From Actinacidiphila oryziradicis (GTDB taxonomy: Bacteria > Actinomycetota > Actinomycetes > Streptomycetales > Streptomycetaceae), in the NCBI RefSeq assembly GCF_005047355.1, contig NZ_SUMC01000011.1:62001-126000 (forward strand): a stretch of 64,000 nucleotides of DNA, in the 5' to 3' direction. A model generated the notes under the pieces. The model made no database searches. It saw only the letters and a program-made list of their open reading frames with translations, and was not told the origin of the DNA. Below are positions 7,999-18,214 of the stretch, piece after piece. How positions within the stretch are numbered: the stretch's first letter is position 1; each line of letters begins with the position of its first letter. The position numbers and the translations under genes were made by a program.

Positions 7999-9156
7999 CT
8001 ACCCCTGTACGGGCGGTTGAGCGCCTTCCGGCACCGGGTTCTGGCGCGGCACATCGGCGCCGGAGGCTGCGGCGACGGGGTCATTGACAGGGACGCCCAC
8101 CTGGGACCAGGCCTTGAGCACGGCGTCGTGCTCGGCCCCGTCGCCGTACCTGGACTTGGCCGCGGCCACCGTCAGCCGGGCGAACTCGGCGAAGTCCGCG
8201 CGGGGCGAGAGTGTGCCGCCGGTGAGGACGTCGTACCAGACCTGGCCGGCGCCCTCCCAGGCATGGCCGCCGATGGCTGCCGCCGCGAGATAGAAGGCGT
8301 GGTTGGGGATGCCGGAGTTGAGGTGGACGCCGCCGTTGTCCTGCCCGGTGCGGACGTAACCGGCCATGGTGGCGGGCTGCGGGTCCTTGCCGAGGACATC
8401 GTCGTCGTAGGCGGTTCCCGGGGCCTTCATGGACCTCAGTGCGACGCCCTGGACGCGCGGCGCGAGGAGCCCGGCGCCGATCAGCCAGTCGGCCTGGTCG
8501 GCGGTCTGCTGGAGCGCGTACTGCTTGACGAGCGAGCCGAAGACATCGGAGATCGACTCGTTGAGGGCGCCGGACTGGCTGAAGTACTCCAGATTCGCGG
8601 TGCTGGCGGTGACGCCGTGGGTCAGTTCGTGGCCGATGACGTCGACGGGGAGGGTGAAGTCCAGGAAGATCTGGCCGTCGCCGTCGCCGAAAACCATCTG
8701 CTCGCCGTTCCAGAAGGCGTTGTTGTAGTCCTGGCTGTAGTGGACGGATGCGATGAGCGGCAGGCCGGAATCGTCGATGGAGTGCCGGTTGTACGCCTTG
8801 AGGTACAGCTCGAAGGTGGCGCCGAGGCCGTCGTAGGCGCGGTTGACGGTCTGGTCCTTGGACGCCTTTTCGCCCTCGCCGCGGACCTTCTTGCCGGGCA
8901 GGTCCTCATGGTGCTTGGCGTCGTAGATCGTGCGCTTGGCCTGGTCCGACGGGGCCCCGGTGGCCATCGGCCGCACCGCGCTGACGGTGAGCAGGCGGCG
9001 GCGGGTGCGCTGTGCGGCGTCGCGCTCCAGGGTGCGGCGGGCGGGCTCGGCCAGCGACTGGTCCTCATTGCGGGAGACCTTGTCGAGGATGTGCGGCGGA
9101 ACGATCGTGCAGAAAGTCGGCGTGTGAGAGTGCGCGTGTGTAGGCGTGGCGTTCAT
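7999..9156 (-). CDS. Protealysin-like M4 family metallopeptidase
   Basis: A 385-residue thermolysin-family zinc protease. The HELTH motif is at residues 176-180 and the third zinc ligand Glu lies in GALNESISD near residue 200. A downstream active-site region holds NSGIPNHAFY. The N-terminus has no signal peptide. It carries the short protealysin-type propeptide (IVPPHILDKVSRN), so export is by an unknown route or the enzyme is intracellular. It is paired with a downstream inhibitor gene in an apparent operon. The ATG at 9156 is preferred over 9192. Confidence 0.9.
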   Translation of the reverse strand: MNATPTHAHSHTPTFCTIVPPHILDKVSRNEDQSLAEPARRTLERDAAQRTRRRLLTVSAVRPMATGAPSDQAKRTIYDAKHHEDLPGKKVRGEGEKASKDQTVNRAYDGLGATFELYLKAYNRHSIDDSGLPLIASVHYSQDYNNAFWNGEQMVFGDGDGQIFLDFTLPVDVIGHELTHGVTASTANLEYFSQSGALNESISDVFGSLVKQYALQQTADQADWLIGAGLLAPRVQGVALRSMKAPGTAYDDDVLGKDPQPATMAGYVRTGQDNGGVHLNSGIPNHAFYLAAAAIGGHAWEGAGQVWYDVLTGGTLSPRADFAEFARLTVAAAKSRYGDGAEHDAVLKAWSQVGVPVNDPVAAASGADVPRQNPVPEGAQPPVQG

Positions 9157-9326
9157 GCACGGCAATGTGGCACGCCGCAATCGGGTTGTCACTGGGCGCA
9201 GTGATTATTGCTGAAAAAGGAGGAAGATCAGGGAATTGGCGGACACGAGGGGCCGTCTTGCATAGTGGGACGTACCCCCGCCCGGCTGCGTGATCGGGGA
9301 CGGGCTCGGCTAGGCTTGATCACATC

Positions 9327-11242
<1,916 letters not shown>

Positions 11243-11451
11243 TTACGCCGCCCGGTGCACCGGCGGTGGCCCCTGAAAAGCAGGCGCCGCCGCCGGTTCC
11301 GGGATTTGCCCCGTACGCGCTACTGACGCGGCGTCGCTGGTGTGGCTAACATCACGGCCATACGGCGACGTTGCCGAGGCGTTACGCCTGCGTGCGCGCC
11401 GTATCGGGATATTCCGGGTAGACCGGACGGACGGCGGCCGGAGGGTGCCAG

Positions 11452-12201
11452 GTGCTCCAGATCAAGGGCTTGTGCGTCGTGGGCGTGCGTACCGTCTGGC
11501 ACACCGACGGCGATGGTGACGGCGACTTCTTCTGCCCAGGCTGCGGCGGCGACCGCGGCTACCGCCGTCGCACCGGCACCCGCCGCCTCATCTTCCTCGG
11601 CCTACCTCTTCTGCCTTTCCGGCCTCTCCGGTCCCTCCCGTCACCAGGAAGCGTCAGAACCGTCGTCGAATGTGTCGGCTGCCTCACCCACTTCGCCCCC
11701 GAAGCCGTGGACCGCCCCACCACCACCCTCTTCTCCGCCATGCTCCGCGACGCCGTCCACACCGTCGCCCTCGCTCTCCTCGCCGCCGGCGGCGCCACCA
11801 CCGCCCCCGCCCGCAACGCCGCCGTCTGCGCCGTCCGCTCCGCCGGCTTCATCGACTGCACCGAGGACCAGCTCCTGGGCCTGCTGGCCGCCATCGTCGC
11901 CGACGAAGGCCGCTTCCCCGGAGCCGCCGACGACTGGGGGCCCGACGGCCTCGCCGACGCCCTCGACGGCTGCGGCAGCTGGCTCTCCATCGAGCTCCAC
12001 GAAGCCCTCGAACCCCTCGCCCGCCACCTCGCCCCCCAGGGCTGCGAACGCATCCTCCTCCAAGGCGCCCGCATCGCCCTCGCCGACGGCCCCTACCTCC
12101 CCGCCGAACGCGAAGCCCTCATGGCCGTCGGCCGCTGCCTCGGCATGGCCTGCGACGACGCCACCCGCGTCCTGGAAGCGGCGGCCCGTACGCCGTCCTG
12201 A
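11452..12201 (+). CDS. TerB-like protein with N-terminal zinc-ribbon-like segment
   Basis: A 249-residue protein starting at GTG with GAGG seven bases upstream. The N-terminus has FFCPGCGGDRGYRRRTGTRR and then VECVGCLTHF, two CxxC pairs consistent with a zinc ribbon. The rest is Ala-rich and helical with repeated acidic motifs (VADEGRFPG, LADGPYLPAERE), as in TerB-type tellurite-resistance-associated domains. The function of such stand-alone proteins is not established. Tellurite resistance should not be assumed, because no other ter gene is nearby. Confidence 0.7.
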   Translation: MLQIKGLCVVGVRTVWHTDGDGDGDFFCPGCGGDRGYRRRTGTRRLIFLGLPLLPFRPLRSLPSPGSVRTVVECVGCLTHFAPEAVDRPTTTLFSAMLRDAVHTVALALLAAGGATTAPARNAAVCAVRSAGFIDCTEDQLLGLLAAIVADEGRFPGAADDWGPDGLADALDGCGSWLSIELHEALEPLARHLAPQGCERILLQGARIALADGPYLPAEREALMAVGRCLGMACDDATRVLEAAARTPS

Positions 12202-12667
12202 GACGCGTTAAGTGCAGGTGTGCTTCGCTCCCTTGTGGTCACACAGACACAAGCGGGCTGGCTGCGGATGAGGGGGAGGGTGCACTTCTCGTCGGCCGGG
12301 TACGGACGGGTGGGGTGGGGGGTGATCTTCAGGTGCTTGGGTGGCTCTTGTTCGGTGGGTGCGCTTCGGCGGAGGTTGGGCCTGTGTCCTTGCCCGCGAG
12401 CTCGTCCGCCCTTGCTCTCCACGGCCGCAGCATGCCGGCCGCGTGGTCGGCAGGCTGCGGTGGCCCGCCGCGGTGGGGCCGAGCGGCTGAGGGCGGCGAC
12501 GGCGTACCAATGCCCGCAGCCGAGGGGAAGTGCCGTGATGACATCGGCTGTGCGGGAGAATAAGGCCACGGGTCTGCTCCAGGCAGCGCCATCGTCTGCG
12601 CACCCAGAAACTGTCAGCCGCTCTCGGTCCTGACGGGCCGGCTCGTCTCTCATCCAGGGGCAGAGCC
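12202..12667. other. 466-base gene-poor stretch
   Basis: The gap between the TerB-like gene and the IscB-related segment shows no convincing protein in any frame; the long open frames here have arginine- and proline-rich shadow composition. It contains G-rich tracts but no clear inverted repeat. It may be the decayed remainder of the mobile element whose tail lies just downstream. Confidence 0.5.
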
Positions 12668-12671
12668 ATGG

Positions 12672-12699
12672 TTGACCAGCCCGAGTTGTCACGAATATT
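12672..12699 (+). promoter_or_regulatory. Possible sigma-70-type promoter ahead of the structured RNA segment
   Basis: TTGACC at 12672-12677 and AATATT at 12694-12699 are separated by 16 bases. Transcription would begin near 12706 and run into the four-hairpin segment at 12749. The -10 match is only partial, so the call is weak. Confidence 0.3.
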
Positions 12700-12748
12700 G
12701 GAGGAGGCGCATTCGATGGCTACGTTCGATTCAAGCGAGCAGACCCAC

Positions 12749-12901
12749 CCCGCCGTGCTTCCTCAGCGGCGGGCACTGGAACCGCAGGGAGCAGACAACC
12801 CCGAGAGCAGGGGCGAAACGGCCCTGCGGCTCCGCCAAGCGGTTTTTGGCGGCGCTGGTGTCGAACATGGGCGAGGGGAGACCCGGGCGTTCCGCCCTCG
12901 C
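12749..12901 (+). ncRNA. Candidate omega-RNA (HEARO-like) with four consecutive hairpins
   Basis: Four perfect stems follow one another. H1 pairs 12749-12755 with 12767-12773 (7 bp). H2 pairs 12782-12789 with 12822-12829 (8 bp) and encloses a CCCC/GGGG stem at 12799-12802 and 12810-12813. H3 pairs 12832-12838 with 12846-12852 (7 bp). H4 pairs 12871-12877 with 12895-12901 (7 bp). The segment runs directly into coding sequence for the C-terminal domain of an IscB-like nuclease. In full IscB loci the guide RNA lies immediately upstream of the nuclease gene, so an internal deletion would give this arrangement. The assignment is inference from structure and position; no covariance model was run. 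Confidence 0.5.
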
Positions 12902-13135
12902 AGCAAGAAGTATTTTGGGTACCAGACCGGCGACCTCGTCCGCGCCGTCGTCCCCACGGGCAAGGGATCCGGGACGCATGTCGGGCGCGTCTGCGTTCGT
13001 GTCACCGGCAGCTTCGACATCACGACGTCATCCGGACGGATGGCAGGCATTAACCACCGCGATATCCGGCTTCTCCAGCGCGGGGGCGGCTACGGCTATA
13101 CGGCCCGGACCGAGGCTCAAGGAGTGTCAGGATGA
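12902..13135 (+). pseudogene. C-terminal remnant of an IscB-type (RRXRR/HNH) RNA-guided nuclease
   Basis: From about 12902 the frame reads SKKYFGYQTGDLVRAVVP, then THVGRVCVRVTGSFDI, and ends LLQRGGGYGYT plus a short tail. This matches the C-terminal domain of IscB/HNH proteins, which carry QTGDLVRAVVPxGK, VGRVxVRxxGSF and LLQRxDGYxY in this order. The bridge helix, RuvC and HNH parts (about 300 residues) are missing, so it cannot be an active nuclease. The same frame stays open upstream to 12668 but only by reading through the structured RNA. The TGA stop overlaps the recO ATG. Confidence 0.65.
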
Positions 13136-13878
13136 GTCTCTTCCGCGACGACGGCATCGTGCTGCGGACGCAGAAGCTGGGTGAGGCGGACCGGATCATT
13201 ACGCTGCTCACCCGCCGGCACGGCAGGGTGCGGGCGGTGGCGCGGGGGGTGCGGCGGACGAAGTCGAAGTTCGGGGCGCGGCTGGAACCCTTCTCGCATG
13301 TGGATGTGCAGTTCTTCGCGCGGGGCGGCGAACTGATCGGCCGTGGTCTGCCCTTGTGTACGCAGGGTGAGACGATCGCCCCGTACGGTGGCCGGATCGT
13401 GGCTGATTACGCCCGATACACCGCCGGCACGGCGATGTTGGAGACGGCGGAACGATTCACCGATCATGAGGGCGAGCCGGCGGTGCAGCAGTATCTGCTG
13501 CTGGTAGGGGGCTTGCGGACGCTGGCGGCGGGGGAGCACGAGCCGCGGCTGGTGATGGACGCGTTTCTGCTGCGGTCGTTGGCGGTGAACGGATATGCGC
13601 CGAGCTTTGACGATTGCGCCAAGTGCGGACTGGCCGGGCCCAACCGCTTCTTTTCGGTCGCTGCGGGAGGAGTGGTATGCGGCGAGTGCCGGCCGCCCGG
13701 AAGCGTCGTACCCTCGCAGGAGTCGATTGCGCTCCTCGGGGCGCTGCTCGGCGGGGACTGGGAGACCGCGGACGCGTGCGAGCCGCGGCACTGCCGTGAG
13801 GGCAGCGGGCTGGTGGCCGCGTATCTGCAGTGGCATCTGGAGCGCGGGCTGCGCTCGCTCAGGTTCGTGGAGAAGTAG
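13132..13878 (+). CDS. recO: DNA repair protein RecO
   Basis: RecO loads RecA on SSB-coated DNA in recombinational repair. The 248-residue protein has the N-terminal OB-fold start [21 protein letters not shown] (first part), followed by [18 protein letters not shown]. The C-terminal zinc cluster uses Cys162, Cys165, Cys183 and Cys186. AAGGAG lies 7 bases before the ATG, inside the IscB remnant. Start and remnant stop overlap as ATGA. uppS follows 53 bases downstream on the same strand. Confidence 0.95.
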   Translation: MSLFRDDGIVLRTQKLGEADRIITLLTRRHGRVRAVARGVRRTKSKFGARLEPFSHVDVQFFARGGELIGRGLPLCTQGETIAPYGGRIVADYARYTAGTAMLETAERFTDHEGEPAVQQYLLLVGGLRTLAAGEHEPRLVMDAFLLRSLAVNGYAPSFDDCAKCGLAGPNRFFSVAAGGVVCGECRPPGSVVPSQESIALLGALLGGDWETADACEPRHCREGSGLVAAYLQWHLERGLRSLRFVEK

Positions 13879-13931
13879 TGGAACAGAAGTCGCAGAGAAG
13901 CGGCGACGCAGAAAATAGGAGAGGCACGCGC

Positions 13932-14756
13932 ATGGCTGTACGCGGGATTCTGAGCCGTTCCCGACGCGAGTACCAGGTCCCTGCCCCGCATCCCTCCGGC
14001 GCGCGGCCTCCCAAGATCCAGAGCGAGCTGGTGCCCAAGCACGTCGCGATCGTGATGGACGGCAACGGTCGCTGGGCCAAGGACCGCGGGCTGCCGCGCA
14101 CCGAGGGCCACAAGGTGGGTGAGTCGGTCGTCCTGGATGTGCTCAGGGGCGGCTTGGAGATGGGCATCAAGAACCTGTCCCTGTACGCCTTCTCGACCGA
14201 GAACTGGAAGCGGTCGCCCGACGAGGTCCGCTTCCTGATGAACTTCAACCGGGATGTCATCCGGCGCCGGCGGGACGAGATGGACGCGATGGGCATCCGC
14301 ATCCGCTGGGTGGGGCGGATGCCGAGGCTGTGGAAGTCCGTGGTGCAGGAACTGCAGGTCGCGCAGGAGCAGACCCGCGACAACGACGCCATGACGCTCT
14401 ACTTCTGCGTGAATTACGGCGGCCGTGCGGAGATCGCGGACGCGGCGGCGGCGTTGGCCGCGGACATAAGGGCGGGGAGGCTCGACCCGTCCAAGGTCAA
14501 CGAGAAGACCCTGGCGAAGTACATGTACTTCCCCGACATGCCGGACGTGGACCTCTTCGTCCGCCCCTCGGGCGAGCAGCGGACCTCCAACTTCCTGATC
14601 TGGCAGTCCGCTTACGCGGAGATGGTCTTCCAGGACGTCCTGTGGCCCGATTTCGACCGCCGTGATCTGTGGCGGGCCTGCCTGGAGTACGCGTCACGGG
14701 ACCGCCGCTTCGGCGGGGCGCTGCCGAACGGGGACGAGCTCGCCGAGGACGAGTAG
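13932..14756 (+). CDS. uppS: Isoprenyl transferase (undecaprenyl diphosphate synthase family)
   Basis: A cis-prenyltransferase that elongates farnesyl or geranyl diphosphate to the polyprenyl carrier used for peptidoglycan. MDGNGRWAK at residues 42-50 carries the catalytic Asp. [16 protein letters not shown] and the C-terminal [17 protein letters not shown], which binds diphosphate and metal, are intact. The 274-residue length is normal for actinobacteria. The start at 13932 follows an AGGAGAGG-like ribosome site. It is downstream of recO, the usual actinobacterial order, and convergent with zur. Confidence 0.94.
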   Translation: MAVRGILSRSRREYQVPAPHPSGARPPKIQSELVPKHVAIVMDGNGRWAKDRGLPRTEGHKVGESVVLDVLRGGLEMGIKNLSLYAFSTENWKRSPDEVRFLMNFNRDVIRRRRDEMDAMGIRIRWVGRMPRLWKSVVQELQVAQEQTRDNDAMTLYFCVNYGGRAEIADAAAALAADIRAGRLDPSKVNEKTLAKYMYFPDMPDVDLFVRPSGEQRTSNFLIWQSAYAEMVFQDVLWPDFDRRDLWRACLEYASRDRRFGGALPNGDELAEDE

Positions 14757-14824
14757 GGGGACGACGGAGGCGGCACGGCTGCGCGACAGCCTTGACCGGG
14801 ACCTGCGCCCGTCGGCGGGGACAG

Positions 14825-14852
14825 ACGGCGGCCGGTCCTGGGCGGCCGCCGT
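14825..14852. terminator. Bidirectional terminator between uppS and zur
   Basis: A perfect 10-bp stem (14825-14834 with 14843-14852) around an 8-base loop, followed by TTT on the plus strand, in the gap between convergent genes. Confidence 0.7.
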
Positions 14853-14882
14853 TTCAGGGGACGGCGCAGTCAGGCGAGTCAG

Positions 14883-15290
14883 TCAGGCGCCCGCGCACTC
14901 CGCGCAGGTACCGAAGACCTCCACCGTGTGTGCCACGTTCACGAAGCCGTGGTCGGCGGCGATCGCCTCGGCCCACTTCTCGACCGCGGGGCCCTCGACC
15001 TCCACGGCCTTGCCGCAGACGCGGCAGACGAGGTGGTGGTGGTGGCCGTCGCTGCAACGGCGGTAGACGGACTCGCCGTCGTCGGTGCGGAGCACATCGA
15101 CCTCGCCGGCGTCGGCGAGGGACTGGAGGGTGCGGTAGACGGTGGTGAGGCCGACGGAGTCGCCGCGGTGCTTGAGCAGGTCGTGGAGGTCCTGGGCGCT
15201 ACGGAATTCGTCGACCTCCGACAGTGCGGCAGCCACAGCGGCGCGCTGCCGGGTCGAGCGCCCGCGGACGGGGGGCTTGGCGGTGGTCAC
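14883..15290 (-). CDS. zur: Zinc-responsive Fur-family repressor Zur
   Basis: A 135-residue Fur-family regulator with winged helix (RSTRQRAAVAAAL to TTVYRTLQSL) and C-terminal metal-binding dimer domain. The His-rich loop DGHHHHLVCRVCGK at about 81-94 and the second CxxC near the end (GTCAEC) supply the structural zinc site. The GTG at 15290 is preceded by GGAGG at 6 bases and gives the normal length. It lies directly downstream of znuBC, whose genes it is expected to repress when zinc is sufficient; hence Zur rather than Fur or PerR. Confidence 0.9.
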   Translation of the reverse strand: MTTAKPPVRGRSTRQRAAVAAALSEVDEFRSAQDLHDLLKHRGDSVGLTTVYRTLQSLADAGEVDVLRTDDGESVYRRCSDGHHHHLVCRVCGKAVEVEGPAVEKWAEAIAADHGFVNVAHTVEVFGTCAECAGA

Positions 15291-15360
15291 CGGTGCCTCC
15301 TTCTCGGTCGTCTCATCGGGGTCATTGTGCCAGGCCGTGCGGCTCTGACGCGCATGTCCT

Positions 15361-16254
15361 TCAGACACGCACATCGTCGGCGGTGGCACGAGCCGGCGGC
15401 ACCTCCAGGGTGCACCCTTCCTCGGCCACCGCGGCCGCCTTTGCGCGCTTTCGGGCCAGCGGGGTGGCCAGCGCGGCGAGGACGATGAAGATGCCGATGG
15501 CGAGCAGCACGATGGTCGCACCGGACGGCACATCGACGTAGAACGAGGTGACCGTGCCGGAGAAGGTGACGGCGACGCCGATGCCGATGGCGAGGGCGAA
15601 GGTGGTCACGAAGCTGCGCGAGATCTGCTGGGCGGCGGCGACCGGGATCACCATGAGGGCACTGACCAGCAGCAGCCCCACGACCCGCATGGCGACGGTA
15701 ACGGTGACCGCGGCGGTGACGGCGACCAGCAGGTTCAGCAGCCGGACCGGGAGGCCGGTGACGCGGGCGAACTCCTCGTCCTGGGAGATGGCGAAGAGCT
15801 GGCGGCGCAGGCCGACGGTGACGAGCACCACGAAGGCGGCGAGGAGCCAGATGGTGGTGATGTCGCTGGGGGAGACGGTGGTGATGGAGCCGAAGAGGTA
15901 GCTGGTGAGGTTGGCGTTGGAGCCGTTGGGGGCGAGGCTGGTGAACATGACACCGGCCGCCATGCCGCCGTAGAAGAGCATGGCGAGGGCGATGTCGCCG
16001 CGGGTCTTGCCGTACCAGCGGATGAGCTCCATGACGACGGCGCCGAGAACGGCTACGGCGGTGGCCATCCAGACCGGGTTCGTGCTGAGCAGGAAGCCGA
16101 GGCCGACGCCGGTGAGGGCGACATGGCCGATGCCGTCGCCCATGAGGGCCTGGCGGCGCTGGACGAGGTAGATGCCGATGGCGGGGGCGGTGATGCCGAC
16201 CAGGACGGCGGCGATCAGGGCCCGCTGCATGAAGGCGTAGCTGAGGATGTCCAT
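15361..16254 (-). CDS. znuB: Zinc ABC transporter permease ZnuB
   Basis: An integral membrane subunit of 297 residues with about eight hydrophobic segments, of the ABC-3 metal permease family. MDILSYAFMQRALIAAVLVG and the QALMGDGIGHVALTGVGLGF region are family-typical. Its ATG overlaps the znuC stop as ATGA, showing translational coupling. The C-terminus is a charged cytoplasmic tail. zur follows 70 bases downstream on the same strand. Confidence 0.92.
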   Translation of the reverse strand: MDILSYAFMQRALIAAVLVGITAPAIGIYLVQRRQALMGDGIGHVALTGVGLGFLLSTNPVWMATAVAVLGAVVMELIRWYGKTRGDIALAMLFYGGMAAGVMFTSLAPNGSNANLTSYLFGSITTVSPSDITTIWLLAAFVVLVTVGLRRQLFAISQDEEFARVTGLPVRLLNLLVAVTAAVTVTVAMRVVGLLLVSALMVIPVAAAQQISRSFVTTFALAIGIGVAVTFSGTVTSFYVDVPSGATIVLLAIGIFIVLAALATPLARKRAKAAAVAEEGCTLEVPPARATADDVRV

Positions 16255-17045
16255 CAGGTGAGCAGTCCCGTCCGGATCGGGTGCGCGGCGGCGTCAGCGT
16301 GCGGGTGTACATGGTCGTGGCCGGGGAGCGCGTGCTGGCCCAGGGCCTGCGGTGGCGGGCCGTCGTGGACGACGCAGCCGTCCCGCAGTACGACCGCGCG
16401 GTCGATGAGCGGCTCCAGCGGGCCCAGCTCGTGGAGGACGAGCAGCACGGTGGCGCCGGCGCCGACCTGCTCGCGCAGCGTCCCGGCCAGCACTTCCTGG
16501 CTGGCGAGGTCGACGCCGGCCATCGGCTCGTCCATGATCAGGAGTTCGGGTTCGGAGGCCAGGGCGCGGGCGATGAGCACCCGCTGGTGCTGGCCGCCGG
16601 AGAGCGCGTCGACGGAGTCCCCGGCCCGGTCGGCCATGCCGACCAGCTCGATCGCCCGCTCCACGGCGCGGCGGTCGGCCTTGCGGGGCAGGCGCAGCTT
16701 CGTGCGGGCCAGCCGCCCGGCCGACACGACCTCGCGCACGGTGGCGGGCACACCGCTGGCGGCGGTGGTGCGCTGCGGTACGTAGCCGATCCTGGCCCAG
16801 TCGCGGAAGCGCCGCTGCGGGGTGCCGAACAGCTCCAGTTCGCCGCCGGTGAGCGGCACCTGGCCGACCACGGCGCGCACGGCCGTGGACTTGCCGGAGC
16901 CGTTGGCGCCGAGCAGCGCGACGACCTCGCCGCGGCCGACGGTGAGGTCGATTCCGCGCAGCACCGGTCGCGAGCCCAGGGCGGCATGGGCCCCGCGCAG
17001 GGATATGACGGGCTCCGTACGCCCGGGACGCTCCGCTCGCTCCAT
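16254..17045 (-). CDS. znuC: Zinc ABC transporter ATP-binding protein ZnuC
   Basis: A 263-residue ATPase. The Walker A motif GANGSGKST is at residues 46-54, the signature DALSGGQHQRV and Walker B LLIMDEP are present, and an H-loop histidine lies in VLLVLHELG. The C-terminal His-rich tail (HALPGHDHVHPHADAAAHP) may bind zinc. The start at 17045 (MERAERPG) is chosen over an upstream in-frame ATG at 17171 that would overlap znuA. It lies between znuA and znuB in one operon. Confidence 0.92.
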   Translation of the reverse strand: MERAERPGRTEPVISLRGAHAALGSRPVLRGIDLTVGRGEVVALLGANGSGKSTAVRAVVGQVPLTGGELELFGTPQRRFRDWARIGYVPQRTTAASGVPATVREVVSAGRLARTKLRLPRKADRRAVERAIELVGMADRAGDSVDALSGGQHQRVLIARALASEPELLIMDEPMAGVDLASQEVLAGTLREQVGAGATVLLVLHELGPLEPLIDRAVVLRDGCVVHDGPPPQALGQHALPGHDHVHPHADAAAHPIRTGLLT

Positions 17046-17061
17046 AAGAGGTCCGCCTCCG

Positions 17062-18027
17062 TTACTTGGTGCCGAGGGCGCTCTGCAGCGCCTTGAGGTT
17101 GCTCTGCTGGACCTGGAAGTAGTCGCCGCCCCTGGACTTGGAAGTGATGCCCTCGATGGGGTCGAGCACATCGGTCTTCAGCCCGAGGTCGCCCGCCAGG
17201 GTCCTGGCGGTCTTGTCATTCACCAGGGTCTCGAAGAAGACGGTGGTGACATGGTGTTTCTCGGCCACGGCGTGCAGCGCCTTCATACGGGCCGCGCTGG
17301 GCTCGGACTCGGGGTCGATGCCGCTGATCGCCTCCTCCACCAGGCCGTACCGCTCGGCGAGGTAGCCGAAGGCGGCGTGGGTGGTGATGAAGGTGTCGGA
17401 GACGCGGTTCTTCAGCCCGGTCCGGAATTCGGTGCTGAGTGCGTCGAGCTTCTTCACGAGTGTGGCGGTGTTCTTCTCGTACGTGGTGGCGTGGGCCGGG
17501 TCGGCTTTGGCGAGGGTCTTCCCGACGCCCTTGGCGACCTCGGCGTACTTGACCGGATCGAGCCAGATGTGGGGGTCGGCGCCGGAGTCGCTCTCCGAGG
17601 TTGTGCGGGCCTTGGCCCGGCCGTCGACCTCGGTGCCGTGGTCCTCGAGGGTGGTGAGCTTGGCGGCGTCGGCGGTGTACTTCACACCGGACTGGGCGAC
17701 GGCGGCATCGACGGCGGGCTGGAGGCCCTTGAGGTAGACGATGACGCCGGATTCGCCGAGCTTGGCGGTCTGCAGCGGGGTGAGCTCCAGGTCGTGCGGC
17801 TCGGTGCCGGCCTTGGTCAGGTCGGTCACCGAGACATGGGTGGCGCCGATCTCCTTTGCGAGGTATTCCAGGGGGTAGAAGGATGCAGTGACCCTCAGTT
17901 TGCCGCCGTTCCAGCCGCTCGCCGTGCCGAAGGAGGAGCAGGCGCTGAGGGCCAGCATGCCTAGTGCGACGGCTCCTGCGACGGCGGCGGTGGGTATGAG
18001 GGAACGACCTGTCTTCATGACACCCAT
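17062..18027 (-). CDS. znuA: Zinc ABC transporter substrate-binding lipoprotein ZnuA
   Basis: A cluster 9 (metal) binding protein. The N-terminus is a lipoprotein signal with lipobox LSAC. The mature part has FYPLEYLAKEIGATHVSVTDL, PHDLELTP with a metal-ligand His, DPHIWLDP with another, and THAAFGYLAERYGL with a third. Starts at 18027 or 18018 are both possible; neither has a strong ribosome site. It is the first gene of the znuACB order on the minus strand, and a Zur-box-like palindrome sits immediately upstream. Confidence 0.92.
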   Translation of the reverse strand: MGVMKTGRSLIPTAAVAGAVALGMLALSACSSFGTASGWNGGKLRVTASFYPLEYLAKEIGATHVSVTDLTKAGTEPHDLELTPLQTAKLGESGVIVYLKGLQPAVDAAVAQSGVKYTADAAKLTTLEDHGTEVDGRAKARTTSESDSGADPHIWLDPVKYAEVAKGVGKTLAKADPAHATTYEKNTATLVKKLDALSTEFRTGLKNRVSDTFITTHAAFGYLAERYGLVEEAISGIDPESEPSAARMKALHAVAEKHHVTTVFFETLVNDKTARTLAGDLGLKTDVLDPIEGITSKSRGGDYFQVQQSNLKALQSALGTK

Positions 18028-18039
18028 TTTCAACAAATG

Positions 18040-18054
18040 TGGAAACGATTGTCA
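18040..18054 (-). promoter_or_regulatory. Zur-box-like palindrome upstream of znuA
   Basis: The minus-strand 15-mer TGACAATCGTTTCCA matches the actinobacterial Zur pattern TGaaAATnaTTTtCA at most positions. A second TTGAAAATG half-site lies next to it. It is within 30 bases of the znuA start, in the znuA-glyS divergent region. Zur binding would repress zinc import when zinc is plentiful. Confidence 0.6.
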
Positions 18055-18214
18055 ATTGACCCCGATTCCGGGCACGCTCCCGGGGCCGTGCCCGGAACCG
18101 ATTTGATACCGCCCCCTCACCCGCCGGTAATCTGAGGTATTCGCCGGACGCGAGTTCGTGAGCAGGCTCCGGCGGACACTCCATCGACCGCTTCGTCGTA
18201 CTGAAGAGAGCACC

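Noticed and set aside
12668..12901. N-terminal extension of the IscB-tail frame (MVDQPELSRILEEAHS...)
   Set aside because: The sequence is explained by strong RNA hairpins and does not resemble the IscB N-terminal or HNH parts; probably not translated.
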